A stretch of 64,000 nucleotides of DNA from Ehretia macrophylla (lineage: Eukaryota > Streptophyta > Magnoliopsida > Boraginales > Ehretiaceae): the NCBI GenBank assembly GCA_037974665.1, contig CM075770.1:22679501-22743500 (forward strand), written 5' to 3'. The notes under the pieces were generated by a model, which had not been told where the DNA came from, ran no database searches, and was given only the letters and a program-made list of their open reading frames with translations. Below are positions 34,371-44,742 of this stretch, piece by piece. Every line of letters begins with the position of its first letter. The stretch's first letter is position 1. The position numbers and the translations under genes were made by a program.

Positions 34371-36572
34371 TGTGAGGCCTGACCTCGATTTACGTGCGAT
34401 ATGTCGCTTCGTGTGCCCTAACCTAGATTGCATGCCTTGACCTAGGTTTAAGAGTCGTGTTTCATTTTATGTGCTTTGTATTGAATTACGTGCATTCATT
34501 TAGGGTTGCGTGCATTTGCTTGGGAAACGTGCATTCGTCTCGTAGTTCGTGCCTTATCTCATAGTGCGTGTCCGAAATCTAGTAAAGCGTGCCTGCACGC
34601 TAATCAAGAAAGTATCTTACACGAAGCACTAGATCATTAATTAATCCTACAAATTCCACTAACTAATATTATAATTGTAATTCAACTCACTAGAAGACGA
34701 AATTTCACCAAAAGCTAAACACTCTTATTCTTTATTCTTTATTCCTACCAAAAACCCATGCATACACAAAAACCTATAACACTAATATTATAATGCCACA
34801 TGATACAATTAAAAACAACACAAATTGCTCAATTCTAGCATGCTAATTTCGGCCACCAAGGCCTTTTGACTAGCCTTACACAAATTCAAAATGATTCTAG
34901 ACAACCTATGACACACACAAGACACAAAGCATAAAAAAATTCCCTAACATCCTACCCAATGCTTCACTCTCTCGACCAAATCACCTTATGTCTCCTCAGA
35001 ATTCAAAATATGCTTTTGAAGACACAAAAATCAGATTTGTAGAAGCCCAAAGCCGACCACATGCTCAAGCTTTTCATTTCTTTCTCTCATTCTCTCATCC
35101 TCTAATTTTCTCTCACCCTCTCAGCCTAGGCTGCTTCATCACTCTCCATAGCTTAAGCTCATCATCCTAAGGTTCATCAAGACACTCAAGGCCCTAGGAA
35201 GCTCGACCAAGCAAGCTAGAAGCAAAGAAACATGCATGCAAGCTCGTAGAACACTCATTTCGGCTTAGGTATGTTTGATAGCTTCTATTTCAAATTCTTT
35301 TTTGTTCTAACCACATGCACATACTAAGGACATGGTAACTTAGCTAGGAATTAAGGAAATCAAGCAATATCCCTTGGCCAAACAAGGAGAGAAGACCATT
35401 TGTGAATCTTCAAGAGTTTTGAGCATCATTTGTTGTCAATAGGCTAAAGTGAGGGTTAATCCTTTTTAAAAGCTTTCAAAAACCACATGCATGCCTTCAT
35501 ATGTCTATTTTTACCTCTGTACATGTGGTATGTGTGTGTACATGAGCTTTTGTAACCATGCATGGCAAGATATTTAGCTGGAATTTGAAGATAGGTGAAA
35601 TCGCGAAAATGACAGATTTCTGACTTGTTAGAGCAAAGTGAATTTAGCTTGGTAGATGATGTTGAAAATGCATGAAAATTGGTAGGTGACTATTTTTTCC
35701 AGTTCTGACCATTTTTCATAGAAATAGGCCAAGGCCAAATTTGAGTCTAAGGTCTCCAAAATGGCAAAACATCGAAAGGTGTCCAAATCTAGAAAATCTG
35801 GGAAAATGGAGCAGGTTTTTGGCAGTTCACTGTCCTTGTAGAACGAACCAGTTTTGACTTAGCAAATGATATCTAAAATACATAAAATTTGGTAGGTTGC
35901 TATATTTTTCAGTTATGGACATTTTTGTCAGAAATAGACTAAGGCTAAATCTGACCCTAGGGCCCTAAACAATGACAAGTATTGAAATGTGTACAAATCT
36001 GGACAGTTTTGCGTAGTCTCACGGTTTTGGCTATAACTCTTGAATCCGAACTCCAAATGATGCGAGGTTTGTTTCTGGATTTAGTTCACTTAATAAGATT
36101 TAATTTGACATTTTGTTCACTAGAATTGGAGATTTTTTGCTTGTCTAAATGATTGTTGGAAAACAGACTATTGCAGTGAGGTTTTTATCTAGTGATATGC
36201 TTTGAAAATTATTGTAACTTCTCTTGTGGTATTAAATGCTTGGGATTGTGGCACTTGGATGTTGTGTGGACTGTTTTAAATGATTGAGGATGTTTAATTA
36301 ATTGATGCATGGCGTTGGTTTAATTACGTGACAACTTGTGGCTTAATCGCACGAGTAAGCATAAACTGAAACCCTAATGACTATGAAAACTCGGTAAGTG
36401 TTGATCCTATGGTTATCGTGTCTAATTATGTGATTAGTGGGCTACCCGTAGTTGTCGTTATAGCCCTAAATGTGATTTCCGACGATTACATGTTGTCAAG
36501 TAGGCCTTTCTTGCACCCGGTCCCACGTAGACGTCGTTGCATGTTGTATAAACTTATTATTTGATTACGTGA
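34371..36572 (+). repeat. LTR 5' part of the rearranged element
   Basis: Starts TGTGAGGCCTGACC and aligns with family 1 LTRs to TTATTTGATTACGTGAAC, where it jumps into integrase. The donor-like site is AG|GTATGT at 35268/35269. It differs clearly from the LTR at 37566, for example over 34740-34880, so the two LTRs belong to different subfamilies. Block I and block II are absent because they lie in the deleted part. Confidence 0.88.
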
Positions 36573-37525
36573 ACAAGGAGGATAGTCCTGAGAAATTGGG
36601 AGATATATATGTGGCGGAGATTGTAAGATTACACGGGATGCCTATGAGTATTGTATTGGATAGGGATCCTCGTTTTATTTCCCGATTTTGGAATAGATTG
36701 CAAGAAGCTTTGGGAACGAAGTTGAGTTTCAGCACGGCTTATTACCCTCAGACTGATGGACAATCTGAGAGAACTATTCAGATTCTGGAAGATATGCTGA
36801 GGGCGTGTGTTTTAGACTTCGAGAAAGGTTGGGAGAAATATCTGTCTCTAGCGGAGTTCGCTTATAATAATAGCTATCAGGCCACTATCGGAATGGCCCC
36901 GTTTGAGGTATTGTATGGACGTAAGTGTCGATCCCCAATTTACTGGGATGAAGTAGGTGAAACTAAGACTTTTGACCCGACCCTTCTACCTGAACTTATG
37001 AAGACTGTTGATAATATCCACCTCATCCGAAAACGGATGCTTACCGCCCAGAACAGGCAGAAAAGTTACGCAGACCGACGAAGACAGAGCCTAGAGTTTG
37101 AGGTCGGCGACAAAGTGTTCTTGAAGATATCACCTCGGAGGGGACTGATTAAATACGGCAAGGGTGGAAAGTTGAGCCTAAGGTTTGTAGGACCATTCGA
37201 GATAATTGAGAAGGTTGGCAAATTGGCGTATCGCCTGGCACTACCCCAAAACCTCTCTAATATTCACGACGTTTTTCACGTTTCAATGCTGCGGAAGTAT
37301 CACCCTGATCCATTGCATGTCTTGGAGCCAGAGCCATTGCAGCTTCGAGAGAACTTGTCTTATGAAGAGAAGCCCATTCGGATTCTAGACTAGCAAGATT
37401 GGGAGTTGCGCAGCAAATCTATACCGATGGTGAAAGTGTTGTGGGATCATCATGGAGTTGAAGAAGTAACGTGGGAAAGGCGAGACCAGATGGAGCAATA
37501 ATATCCAGCATTATTTCAAAGGTAA
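36573..37525 (+). pseudogene. Ty3/gypsy integrase C-terminal half with chromodomain-like tail (remnant)
   Basis: Integrase inserts retrotransposon DNA into chromosomes. This piece begins inside the catalytic core, fused to LTR sequence, and has no ATG; the frame starts at a GTG contributed by the junction. It keeps the second catalytic Asp (VLDRDPRF, normally SDRD) and the Glu (DGQSERTIQ), but the first Asp region is gone, and HPQTDGQ is changed to YPQTDGQ. The GPF module follows ([12 protein letters not shown]), then [14 protein letters not shown] and EEKPIRILD. In-frame stops at 37391-37393 and 37499-37501 interrupt a tail with IPMVKVLW and GVEEVTWE, typical of Tekay/Del chromovirus C-termini that target chromatin. 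The reading frame ends at 37523. A related integrase segment is at 42168-42673. It is clearly a dead fragment. Confidence 0.93.
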
Positions 37526-37529
37526 TATT

Positions 37530-37565
37530 GAATTTCGGGATGAAATTCTTTTAAGGAGGGGAGGA
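37530..37565 (+). other. Pre-PPT inverted repeat and polypurine tract
   Basis: GAATTTCG-GGA-TGAAATTC (37530-37548) is followed by TTTTAAGGAGGGGAGGA, with the purine run at 37553-37565 immediately before the LTR. This shows that the LTR at 37566 served as the 3' LTR of the integrase piece to its left. Confidence 0.9.
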
Positions 37566-40500
37566 TGTGAGGCCCGACCTCGATTTGCGTACGATACCTC
37601 GTTTCGTGTGCCCTAACCTAGATTTGCGTGCCTTCACCTAGGTTCAAGAATCGTGTTTCGTTTTGTGTGCCTTGCATTGAATTATATGCATTCATTTAGG
37701 GTTACGTGCATTTACTTAGAAAACGTGCATTCGTCTCGTAGTTCGTGCCTGACCTCGTAGTGCATGCCCTAAACCTAGGAAAGCGTGCCCTCACACTAAT
37801 CAAGAAAGCATCTTACACGAAGCACTAGATCATTAATTAATCCTACAAACTCCACTAACTAATATTAAAATGCTAATTCAACTCACTAGAAGATGAAATT
37901 GCACCAAAAGCTAGACATTCTTATTCTTTATTCCTTATTCTTTTGCACTTCCCAAACATACAATTAAATAATGCTCAACCAAGACGCCGACCACTATTGC
38001 ATATTAAACAAGCATTTCAATTTCAAAATTTATTCCCAAACATTCTATGACATATTATGACACAAAGCAATAAAAAAATTGGCTCAAAACTCTACCCAAA
38101 GCTCCAAATCTTGACACAAACTCCATGCCCATACTAGACAATTCAAAAATGCTTCTTGAAGACACAAATTTCTGATTTTACAAGGCCCTAGGTCGACAAG
38201 CATCAATACCCATCAAAGCTTTTTATTTTTCTTTCAATTTCTCTCTTTCTCTCATTCTTTCTCTCATTCTTCTCTCTCTCTCTCGGCCTTGGCTGAAATT
38301 CTTCTCTCCATAGCTTAAGTTCATCACTCAATGGTTCATCAAGACATGCAAGAAGCTAGGAGCTCGACCAAGCAAAGCTAGGAGCAAAGAAACTCACATG
38401 CAAGCTCATAGCACTTTCATTTCGGCTTAGGTGTGTTTGTTAGCTTCCATTTCATTTTCTTCTTGTTCTAACCACATGCACCTACTAAGAACTTGGTTAC
38501 TAAGCTAGGAAATTAGAGAAAATCAAGTGGTCTCTCAGCTAAGCAAGGAAAAGAGTCAATCTTGTGCATCCTCAAGAGTTTGTGCATCTTCTTTGTTGTC
38601 TTGCTAAGGTGAGGGCTAAAACTTCTTGAAAAGCTTTTAAAAACCACATGCATGCCTTTGAATGTCTATTTTTACCTCTGTACTTGTGATATATGTGTGT
38701 TCATGAGCTTTTATAAACATGCATGACAAGATATTTGGTTAGAATGTGAAGATAGATGAAATTGCGTATGGGACAGCCTTCTGTCTTGTTGGTGTAGGGT
38801 GATTTTTACCAGGTAAATGAGGTTTAAAATGCATGAAAATTGGTAGGTGACTAGTTTTACCCGTTCTGAGAATTTTTCGTAGAAATATGCCAAAGCTAAT
38901 TTTGATTCTAAGGTCCTCAAAATGGAAAAATATCAAAATGTGTCCAAATCTGGAAAATCTGGGAAAATGAAGCAGGTTTTGGCAGATTCACTGACCTTGT
39001 AGAACGAACCAGTTTTGACTTAGTAAATGATATTAAAAATGCATGAAATTTGGTGTGCTGATAGATTTTGCAGTTCTGGACATTTTTTTTCAGAAATGGA
39101 CTAAGGCTAAATCTGACCCTAAGGCCCTCAAAAACGACAAGTATTGAATTGTGTGCAAATCTGGACAGTTTTGCGTAGTCTCACTGTTTTAGCTATAACT
39201 CTTGAACTCGAACTCCAAATGATGCGAGGTTTGTTTCTGAATTTAGTTCACTCCTTAAGATTTAATTTGACATGTTGTTCACTGAAATTGGAGATTGTTT
39301 GCTTGTCTCAATGATTGTGAGAAAATAGTCCATTGTAGTAAGGGTTTCACCTAATGATATGCTTAGAAAAATTATTGTAGCTTCTCTTGTTGTATTAAAT
39401 GCTTGGGATTGTGGCATTTGGATGTTGTGTGGACTGTTTTGAATACTTGAGGGTGTTTGAATTAATCAATGCATGGCTTGAGTTTAATTACGAGATGACT
39501 TGGGGCTTAATCGCACGGGAAAGCACGAATTGATACCCTAGTGACTAGGTAAACTCGCTAAGTGTTGATCCTATGGATATCGTGTTTAATTATGTAATTA
39601 GTAGGCTGCCCGTAGATGCCCTCATAGCCCTAAACATGATTTCGATGATTACATGTTGACAAGTAGGCCTTTCTTGCACCCGGTCCCACGTAGATATCGT
39701 TGCATGTTGAATAATCTTATTATTTGATTATGTGAACTTTGAAATGAGTTATATGACTTGATTTACATGCGTTACATGGCTTCTCGTTTAATATTCATAT
39801 AACTCCATGTGCTTTTCAAGTGAAATTACTTGTCATATCGTGCCTCGCATGTTTACTTGTCAATGTGCAATCTTACGATTGCTCGGAGGAAACCTACTTT
39901 GTTGTCCTCCTAATGTGATATATTAAATGTCATAAATGTGCATTGCATACAAGGTTGCAACCTTTTATTATGGCGTGGTAGCGTTCACGCACACCGGGCG
40001 GCATCGGGCTTGCCGGTGCAACCGTGACTACCATTGTCCAATTCCTTCTCTCGCTTGGGGGCTAGACTTCATCGGAGAGTTGGGTCGTAGGATTTCGGGG
40101 TAAATCCGGAGTACACCCATTTGGCGTGATAAGGGGATGATTTGAAGTCGGCCGCAACAACTGATACTGGAAATGAACCGAGAGCAAAAGCTCACCGTAT
40201 CCTTTTCACTATGTGTATAAGTACTCTCGCTTGGTTCCTAGAGGATCTCGGGGAGGAAAGACGGGTAATTGTGTTCCTACTTTTACATTACATTATGTAC
40301 TTACTTGTGATATATATCATGCTTCCAAAATGGTTTTCATAAGTTGAACCGAAAAATGAGTTTCAAAACTTATTTCTCGTTCCCCCTCGCTGAGTTCATA
40401 AGGACTCATCCTCTTTTATCATCTCAGGTGAAGAAGACTAGGAACAGGTACCCGAGGATAACGTGCCTAATGATGATTCCTTGGAATGATTGCTTGCCCT

Positions 40501-41119
40501 ACGTGCCTTACTTGACTATGGCCATTTCGTGAACGATATGTTGTTTGAAGACTATTTCTTTTATGTTGCTTGTTGTTGTAATGTAAAAGACCCCCGTTGT
40601 AATTTGGGGTCTAATTTTGGCTTGTACTGATCATAACTAGATAGACACTACTATGGTCATTTTTGCTATTTTTATTGCCTAGTATCTATCATAGGATTAT
40701 GAAGTATCAGGTAAGGATTAAGTAAAATAAACCTATCCAATCTTAAGCAGGTACTCATTGGTAAGCTAAGATCAACAGGTATGTTTGTAACAAGGATTAA
40801 CAAACAAACGAGACATAGTATCATGCTAGGTTATTAATCAAACGAGACTTCAAGATAACTAATAGGCGTTTCGATTGGTTATAAATAGTGATCTTAGTTA
40901 GAAATAAAATTGAGATTGGAAATTTTGAGGCGTTTAGAGAATTAGGTCAAACTAAAGAGCCCAATTACAGCTGTTATACTGCCGATTTTCTGGATAATTT
41001 GTGGAGTTTAGGCTAAACATTAAGTGTTAAACCTTCTTGAACGATTAAGTACGTGAAAGGACTTGAATGTTTAGATCACTCCCTAGTCTAACCTCTATAA
41101 GTCGGGTTGGGGCATGACA
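37566..41119 (+). repeat. Complete family 1 LTR (3,554 bp)
   Basis: Bounded by TGTGAGGCCCGACC and GGGGCATGACA. It lacks part of the 5' short-repeat zone relative to the 3.73-kb LTRs. Pyrimidine tract 38218-38288; donor-like AG|GTGTGT at 38430/38431; block I 39891-40119; acceptor-like site ending 40427; acidic frame from 40430 with one stop (EED, stop, EQVPEDNVPNDDSLE); hairpin 40589-40611. It joins pol sequence directly at 41120, with no primer-binding site. Confidence 0.92.
39891..40119 (+). other. Conserved LTR block I, best family 1 copy
   Basis: Palindrome AAGGTTGCAACCTT (39951-39964). Outer arms are TGGTAG (39976-39981) and CTACCA (40028-40033). Middle pairing is TCACG (39985-39989) with CGTGA (40023-40027). 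Inner arms are CACCGG (39992-39997) and CCGGTG (40013-40018). The loop is GCGGCATCGGGCTTG (39998-40012). It is followed by GTTGGGTCGTAGGATT and ATCCGGAGTACACCC. Confidence 0.82.
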
Positions 41120-41768
41120 GTAGATTGCATTCTTGGGGCACATTATATCCCAAGAGGGAATAGCGGTGGACCCAACAAAGATATAAGCGGTGATGTCTTG
41201 GAAGAAGCCAGAAAATATTACGGAAGTTCGGAGTTTTCTCGGTTTAGCCGGCTATTATCGGAGATTCGTGAAGGATTTCTCAAAGATTGCAGGATAGCTT
41301 ATAAAGCTCACTCAAAAGAAAACAAAGTTCATGTGGGATGACAAGTGTGAGAACAACTTTCAAGAACTGAAGCAAAGATTGACTACCGCACCTGTTCTTG
41401 CATTGCCTGAAGGGAGTCAAGGTTTTGTAATCTTTAGCGATGCTTCGAAGGAAGGACTAGGTTGTGTGTTGATGCAAAATGGTAGAGTGATTGCGTATGC
41501 CTCTAGGAAACCCAAGCCGTATGAATTGAACTACCCGATGCATGATTTGGAGTTGGCGGCCATTGTGTTTGCACTCAAGAAATGGAGGCACTATATGTGG
41601 GGTAACAAGTTTGAGGTGTTTACTGATCACAAGAGCTTGAAATACTTGTTGTCACAAAAAGAGTTGAACATGAGGCAAAGACGGTGGATGGAGCTTTTGG
41701 ATGATTATAACTGCACAATCAATTATGTGCCCAGTAAAGCAAATGTAGTTGCAGATGCCTTAAGTTAG
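41120..41768 (+). pseudogene. Ty3/gypsy reverse transcriptase C-terminus and RNase H (remnant)
   Basis: In pol this region copies RNA into DNA and degrades the RNA template. The frame starts at 41130 with FLGHIISQEGIAVDPTK, the RT thumb-side segment; the catalytic YxDD region is missing, replaced by the preceding LTR end. It continues with [24 protein letters not shown]. In-frame stops are at 41184-41186 and 41295-41297. From 41331 an intact 145-codon RNase H segment follows: [38 protein letters not shown] and NVVADALS. All four acidic catalytic positions (D, E, D, D) are present, then a stop at 41766. The motif set is standard for plant Ty3/gypsy. A second reading that begins ATG at 41114 is a wrong-frame shadow. 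Confidence 0.93.
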
Positions 41769-42673
41769 AAAGCGAGCATGGCAAAACTGGAAGTTAAGGT
41801 GTAGGAGTTGTTAGAGGAAGCATTTTCGTGGAATCCACAATTGACTTAAAAAGGGTTATTATTTGCCATTACACAAATTCAATCGACCTTGTTGGCTAAA
41901 TTACGATAGGCTCAACAGAAGGACCAACAGTTTAAGAAGATTAAAGAAAGCAACACATATTTCAAGTTTCATGATGACGGTATTTGGAGGTTCAGGAATC
42001 GAATTTGTGTTCCTAATGATCTAGAGTTGAAAAAGAAGATTCTTGAAGAAGCCTATAACTCAAGATATACTATTCACCCCGGTGGAACAAAGATGTACCG
42101 GGATTTGAAGCAACACTATTGGTGAAATAACATGAAAAGAGAAATTGCTGAGTTTGTGGCATGATGTTTGACTTACAAGAGAGTCAAAGCAGAACATCGA
42201 CGATTGGCAGGTCTACTTCAACCATTGGAAATTCCCCAATGGAAATGGGAACATATAACTATGGACTTTGTCATGGACCTACCCAGGCCACAAAAGGGTC
42301 ATGATGCCATTTGGGTCATAGTGGATAGATGGACTAAGTCAGCGTACTTCTTACCGATGAACAAGGAGGATAGTCCTGAGAAACTGGGAGATATGTATGT
42401 GGCGGATATTGTAAGGTTGCACGGGATGCTTGTGAGTATTGTATCGGATAGGGATTCTCGTTTTACTTCCCGATTTTGGAAGAGATTGCAAGAAGCTTTG
42501 GGAACGAAGTTTAGTTTCAGTACAGCTTATCACCCTCAAACTGATGGACAATCTGAGAGAACTATTCAGATTCTAGAGGATATGCTGAGGGCGTGTGTTC
42601 TAGACTTCGGAAAAGGTTGGGAGAAATATCTGCCCCTAGCGGAGTTCGCTTATAATAATTGCTATCAGACCAC
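41769..42673 (+). pseudogene. Ty3/gypsy integrase N-terminal half and catalytic core (remnant)
   Basis: Continues the frame of the RNase H piece after several stops, including 42123-42125 and 42162-42164. The zinc-binding HHCC module is recognisable (IHPGGTKMY, LKQHYW, CLTY), but the last Cys is Tyr. The core follows: WEHITMDFVMDLP (first Asp), IVSDRDSRFTSRFW (second Asp), and [13 protein letters not shown] (Glu), so the D,D,E residues survive here. It runs to EFAYNNCYQTT, then changes at 42674 to LTR sequence, so the nominal 193-codon frame ending at 42749 has an LTR-encoded tail. The GPF and chromodomain-like parts are absent. It overlaps the piece at 36573 by about 315 bp. Confidence 0.92.
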
Positions 42674-43569
42674 TCTCGCTTGGTTCCTAGAGGACCTCGG
42701 GGAGGAAAGACGGGTAATTGTGTTCTTTTACTTTTATATTACATTATGAACTTACTTGTGTTAAATGTCATGCTTTCAAAAAGGGTTTTACATAAGTTGA
42801 ACTGGAAAAAGAGTTTCAAAACTTATTTCCCATTCCCCCTCGCTGAGTTCATAAGGACTCAACCTATTTTATCATCTCAGGTGAAGAAGATCGGGAACAG
42901 GTACCTGAGGATAACATGCCTATCGATGACTCTTTGGAGTGATTGCTTGTCCTACGTGCCTTACTTGACTGTGGCTATTTTGTGAACGATATATTGTATT
43001 GAAGACTATTTCTTGTGTTACTTACTGTCATTATTGTAAATGACCCCTGTTGTAATTTGGGGTCTAATTTTGATTTGTACCGATATTAACCAAACAGACA
43101 CCCTATTTGCTCGTTTTGCTAATGGTTTAGTATCTATCACAAGCTTATGAAGTATTAGGTAAAGGGTTAAGTAAAATGAATCTATCCAATCTTAAGCAGG
43201 TACACATCGGTAAGCTAAGATCAACATGTACTTTTGTAACAAGGACTGACAAACAATCGAGACATAGTTATCATGCTAGGTTGTTAATCAAGCGAGACTT
43301 CGAGATAACTAGTAAGCATTTCAATTGGTGATAAATAGTAATCTTAGTTGGAAATGAATTTGTGATTGAAAGTTTTGAGGCCTTTAAAAAATTAGGCCAA
43401 ACTAAAGAGCCCAATTACAGCCGTTATGTTGCCAGTTTTTCGGAGAATTTTTGGAGTTCTAGGCTAACGTTAAGTGTTAAACCTTAATGAACGATTAAGT
43501 ACGTGAAATGATATGAATGTTTAGGTCACATCCTAGTCTAACCTCAATAGGTCGGGTTGGGGCATAACA
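42674..43569 (+). repeat. LTR 3' part of the rearranged element
   Basis: Starts at CTCGCTTGGTTCCTAGAGG, inside the LTR, and ends GGGGCATAACA before AAAAC. Block II is present at 42805-43064: the ATG is changed to AAG, the acceptor-like site ends at 42880, the acidic frame EEDREQVPEDNMPIDDSLE is at 42883-42942, and the hairpin is at 43042-43064. Block I is missing. Confidence 0.9.
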
Positions 43570-43632
43570 AAAACAGGCATAGCCAAGCAGTCTTGGTGCC
43601 CCCGTCGTAGAGCTCTCGAAGAGCTTTCTAAC
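43570..43632. repeat. Satellite fragment between two insertions (block C)
   Basis: 63 bp of the 341-bp monomer (ACAGGCATAGCCAAGCAG to GAGCTTTCTAAC), continuing blocks B and D in phase. Its first five bases are the right AAAAC duplication and its last five (43628-43632) are the left CTAAC duplication. Confidence 0.95.
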
Positions 43633-44159
43633 TGTAACGCCCCGATCCCTCACGAGACCGGGACTCCTATTTATCATGCTATTCTCACCCAATTCCAAAC
43701 CCCAGGCATAAAATTTAGGAGAAAATAGACGGAGTCTCCCCTGTTTATAGGACTAAACTGGTACCTGCAAAAGACACCTATGATGCTAGATCCACAAACA
43801 GCAACTCTTACAACCAATCCTCCAAGATTTTTATGGGCCACCCGCGATCACAAGGCCATCCGAGCCTTGGAACAACAATTACATATAACACACAAGCAAG
43901 CAAAGCATTTCTAATTTTAACTATAGGTAGTTAGATACAACAATAGCCAAGTTCTACTTCCAAGTTTGTTAATCACACAAGCATGCAAAAGAATAAGTTT
44001 ACTATGGATTATTACATGTCATTCCACTTTATATCCAACATACAAGATTACAAATTATTACATTCACCAATTATACTCGAGACCCCAAGGTCACAAAAAG
44101 GCAATCAACAACAACTCCACGCAAGCTTCTCATTTTAGACAACCTTATCACACAAGAAG

Positions 44160-44283
44160 TCAGGGAAATTGCTTAACTAGCACTTCCTCCTCTTCTACTA
44201 CCGCTACTAGCTGAAGGTCTACCTCAAGTTCTCCTGAAACATATTAAATGAGGAGTGAGCAACAAAGTTGCCCAGTGAGGAAG
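44160..44283 (-). other. Conserved LTR block II, family 2 copy
   Basis: Resembles family 1 block II in order: CCTCACTGGG, CTCACTCCTC, then TTTCAG, then an acidic short frame ending in TGA (44162-44160). A second, near-identical copy is at 47257-47380. The similarity is weaker than for block I. Confidence 0.4.
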
Positions 44284-44478
44284 GTGATGCAACATGCCAA
44301 CGTGCAATATGATATGCAAACACAAGAAAACATATATAAGCCACGTAAATCAACAAGATAATAAGCCAAGCAATTAATCACTTTAAAAAGGATACGGTTC
44401 CACTTCCAAGTCTTCATTCACGAGCCATGAACCACGAGCATCACGAACATGCCGGAAAACCCCAAACACCAACAATTG

Positions 44479-44742
44479 GGATACTCCAGATGTATCCCGA
44501 TCCTACGACCCTTTCTCCCGAGGTAGGTCCATGCCCAGCAGGTGAACCACGCCTCTGGGGTAGTGGAGTATGCCTCAGCAAGAAAGGGAATAGGCACCAT
44601 GGTAGTTGAGGGAGCACGGCAAGCCCGACGCCGCCCGTGTTTCTTGATGCTACCATGTCCGAAAGAGGTTGCGCAACCCAATACAAGTCACAGGCAATCA
44701 ATATAACACATATCACATAAGAGGGACGACAAAGTAGGCCGC
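44479..44742 (-). other. Conserved LTR block I, family 2 copy
   Basis: On the minus strand: CCTACTTTGTCGTCC, palindrome GGTTGCGCAACC (44667-44678), outer arms CATGGTAG and CTACCATG (44650-44657 and 44598-44605), inner arms CACGG and CCGTG, loop GCGGCGTCGGGCTTG, then GGTCGTAGGAT and ATCTGGAGTA. The inner stem is one pair shorter than in family 1 on both sides, so pairing is kept. Confidence 0.8.

Larger units (their letters stand above)
34371..43569 (+). mobile_element. Rearranged Ty3/gypsy chromovirus with three LTR segments
   Basis: Flanked by AAAAC at 34366-34370 and 43570-43574, starting TGTGAGG and ending TAACA. Order: LTR 5' part (34371-36572), integrase C-terminal pseudogene (36573-37525), polypurine tract (37553-37565), full LTR (37566-41119), RT/RNase H/integrase pseudogene (41120-42673), LTR 3' part (42674-43569). 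Gag, protease, the RT catalytic part, the primer site and about 485 bp of the outer LTR are missing. The two pol pieces overlap by about 315 bp of integrase and differ at about 25 positions by my count, so they are not one recent duplicate. Either a tandem three-LTR element suffered deletions, or a 6.1-kb pol-LTR-pol fragment was captured during break repair in a solo LTR. Many stops make it non-functional. Confidence 0.88.

Noticed and set aside
36569-36572. Start codon for the integrase frame
   Set aside because: The frame opens with GTG contributed by the LTR junction, not a plant start codon; the fragment is a truncated pseudogene.
41114-41341. 75-codon frame beginning at the LTR end
   Set aside because: The reverse-transcriptase motifs read in another frame (from 41130), so this is a shadow.
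43966-44214. 82-codon frame present twice (also 47063-47311)
   Set aside because: The two copies are the two LTRs of one recent element; identity reflects age, not selection. It is also antisense to the element.
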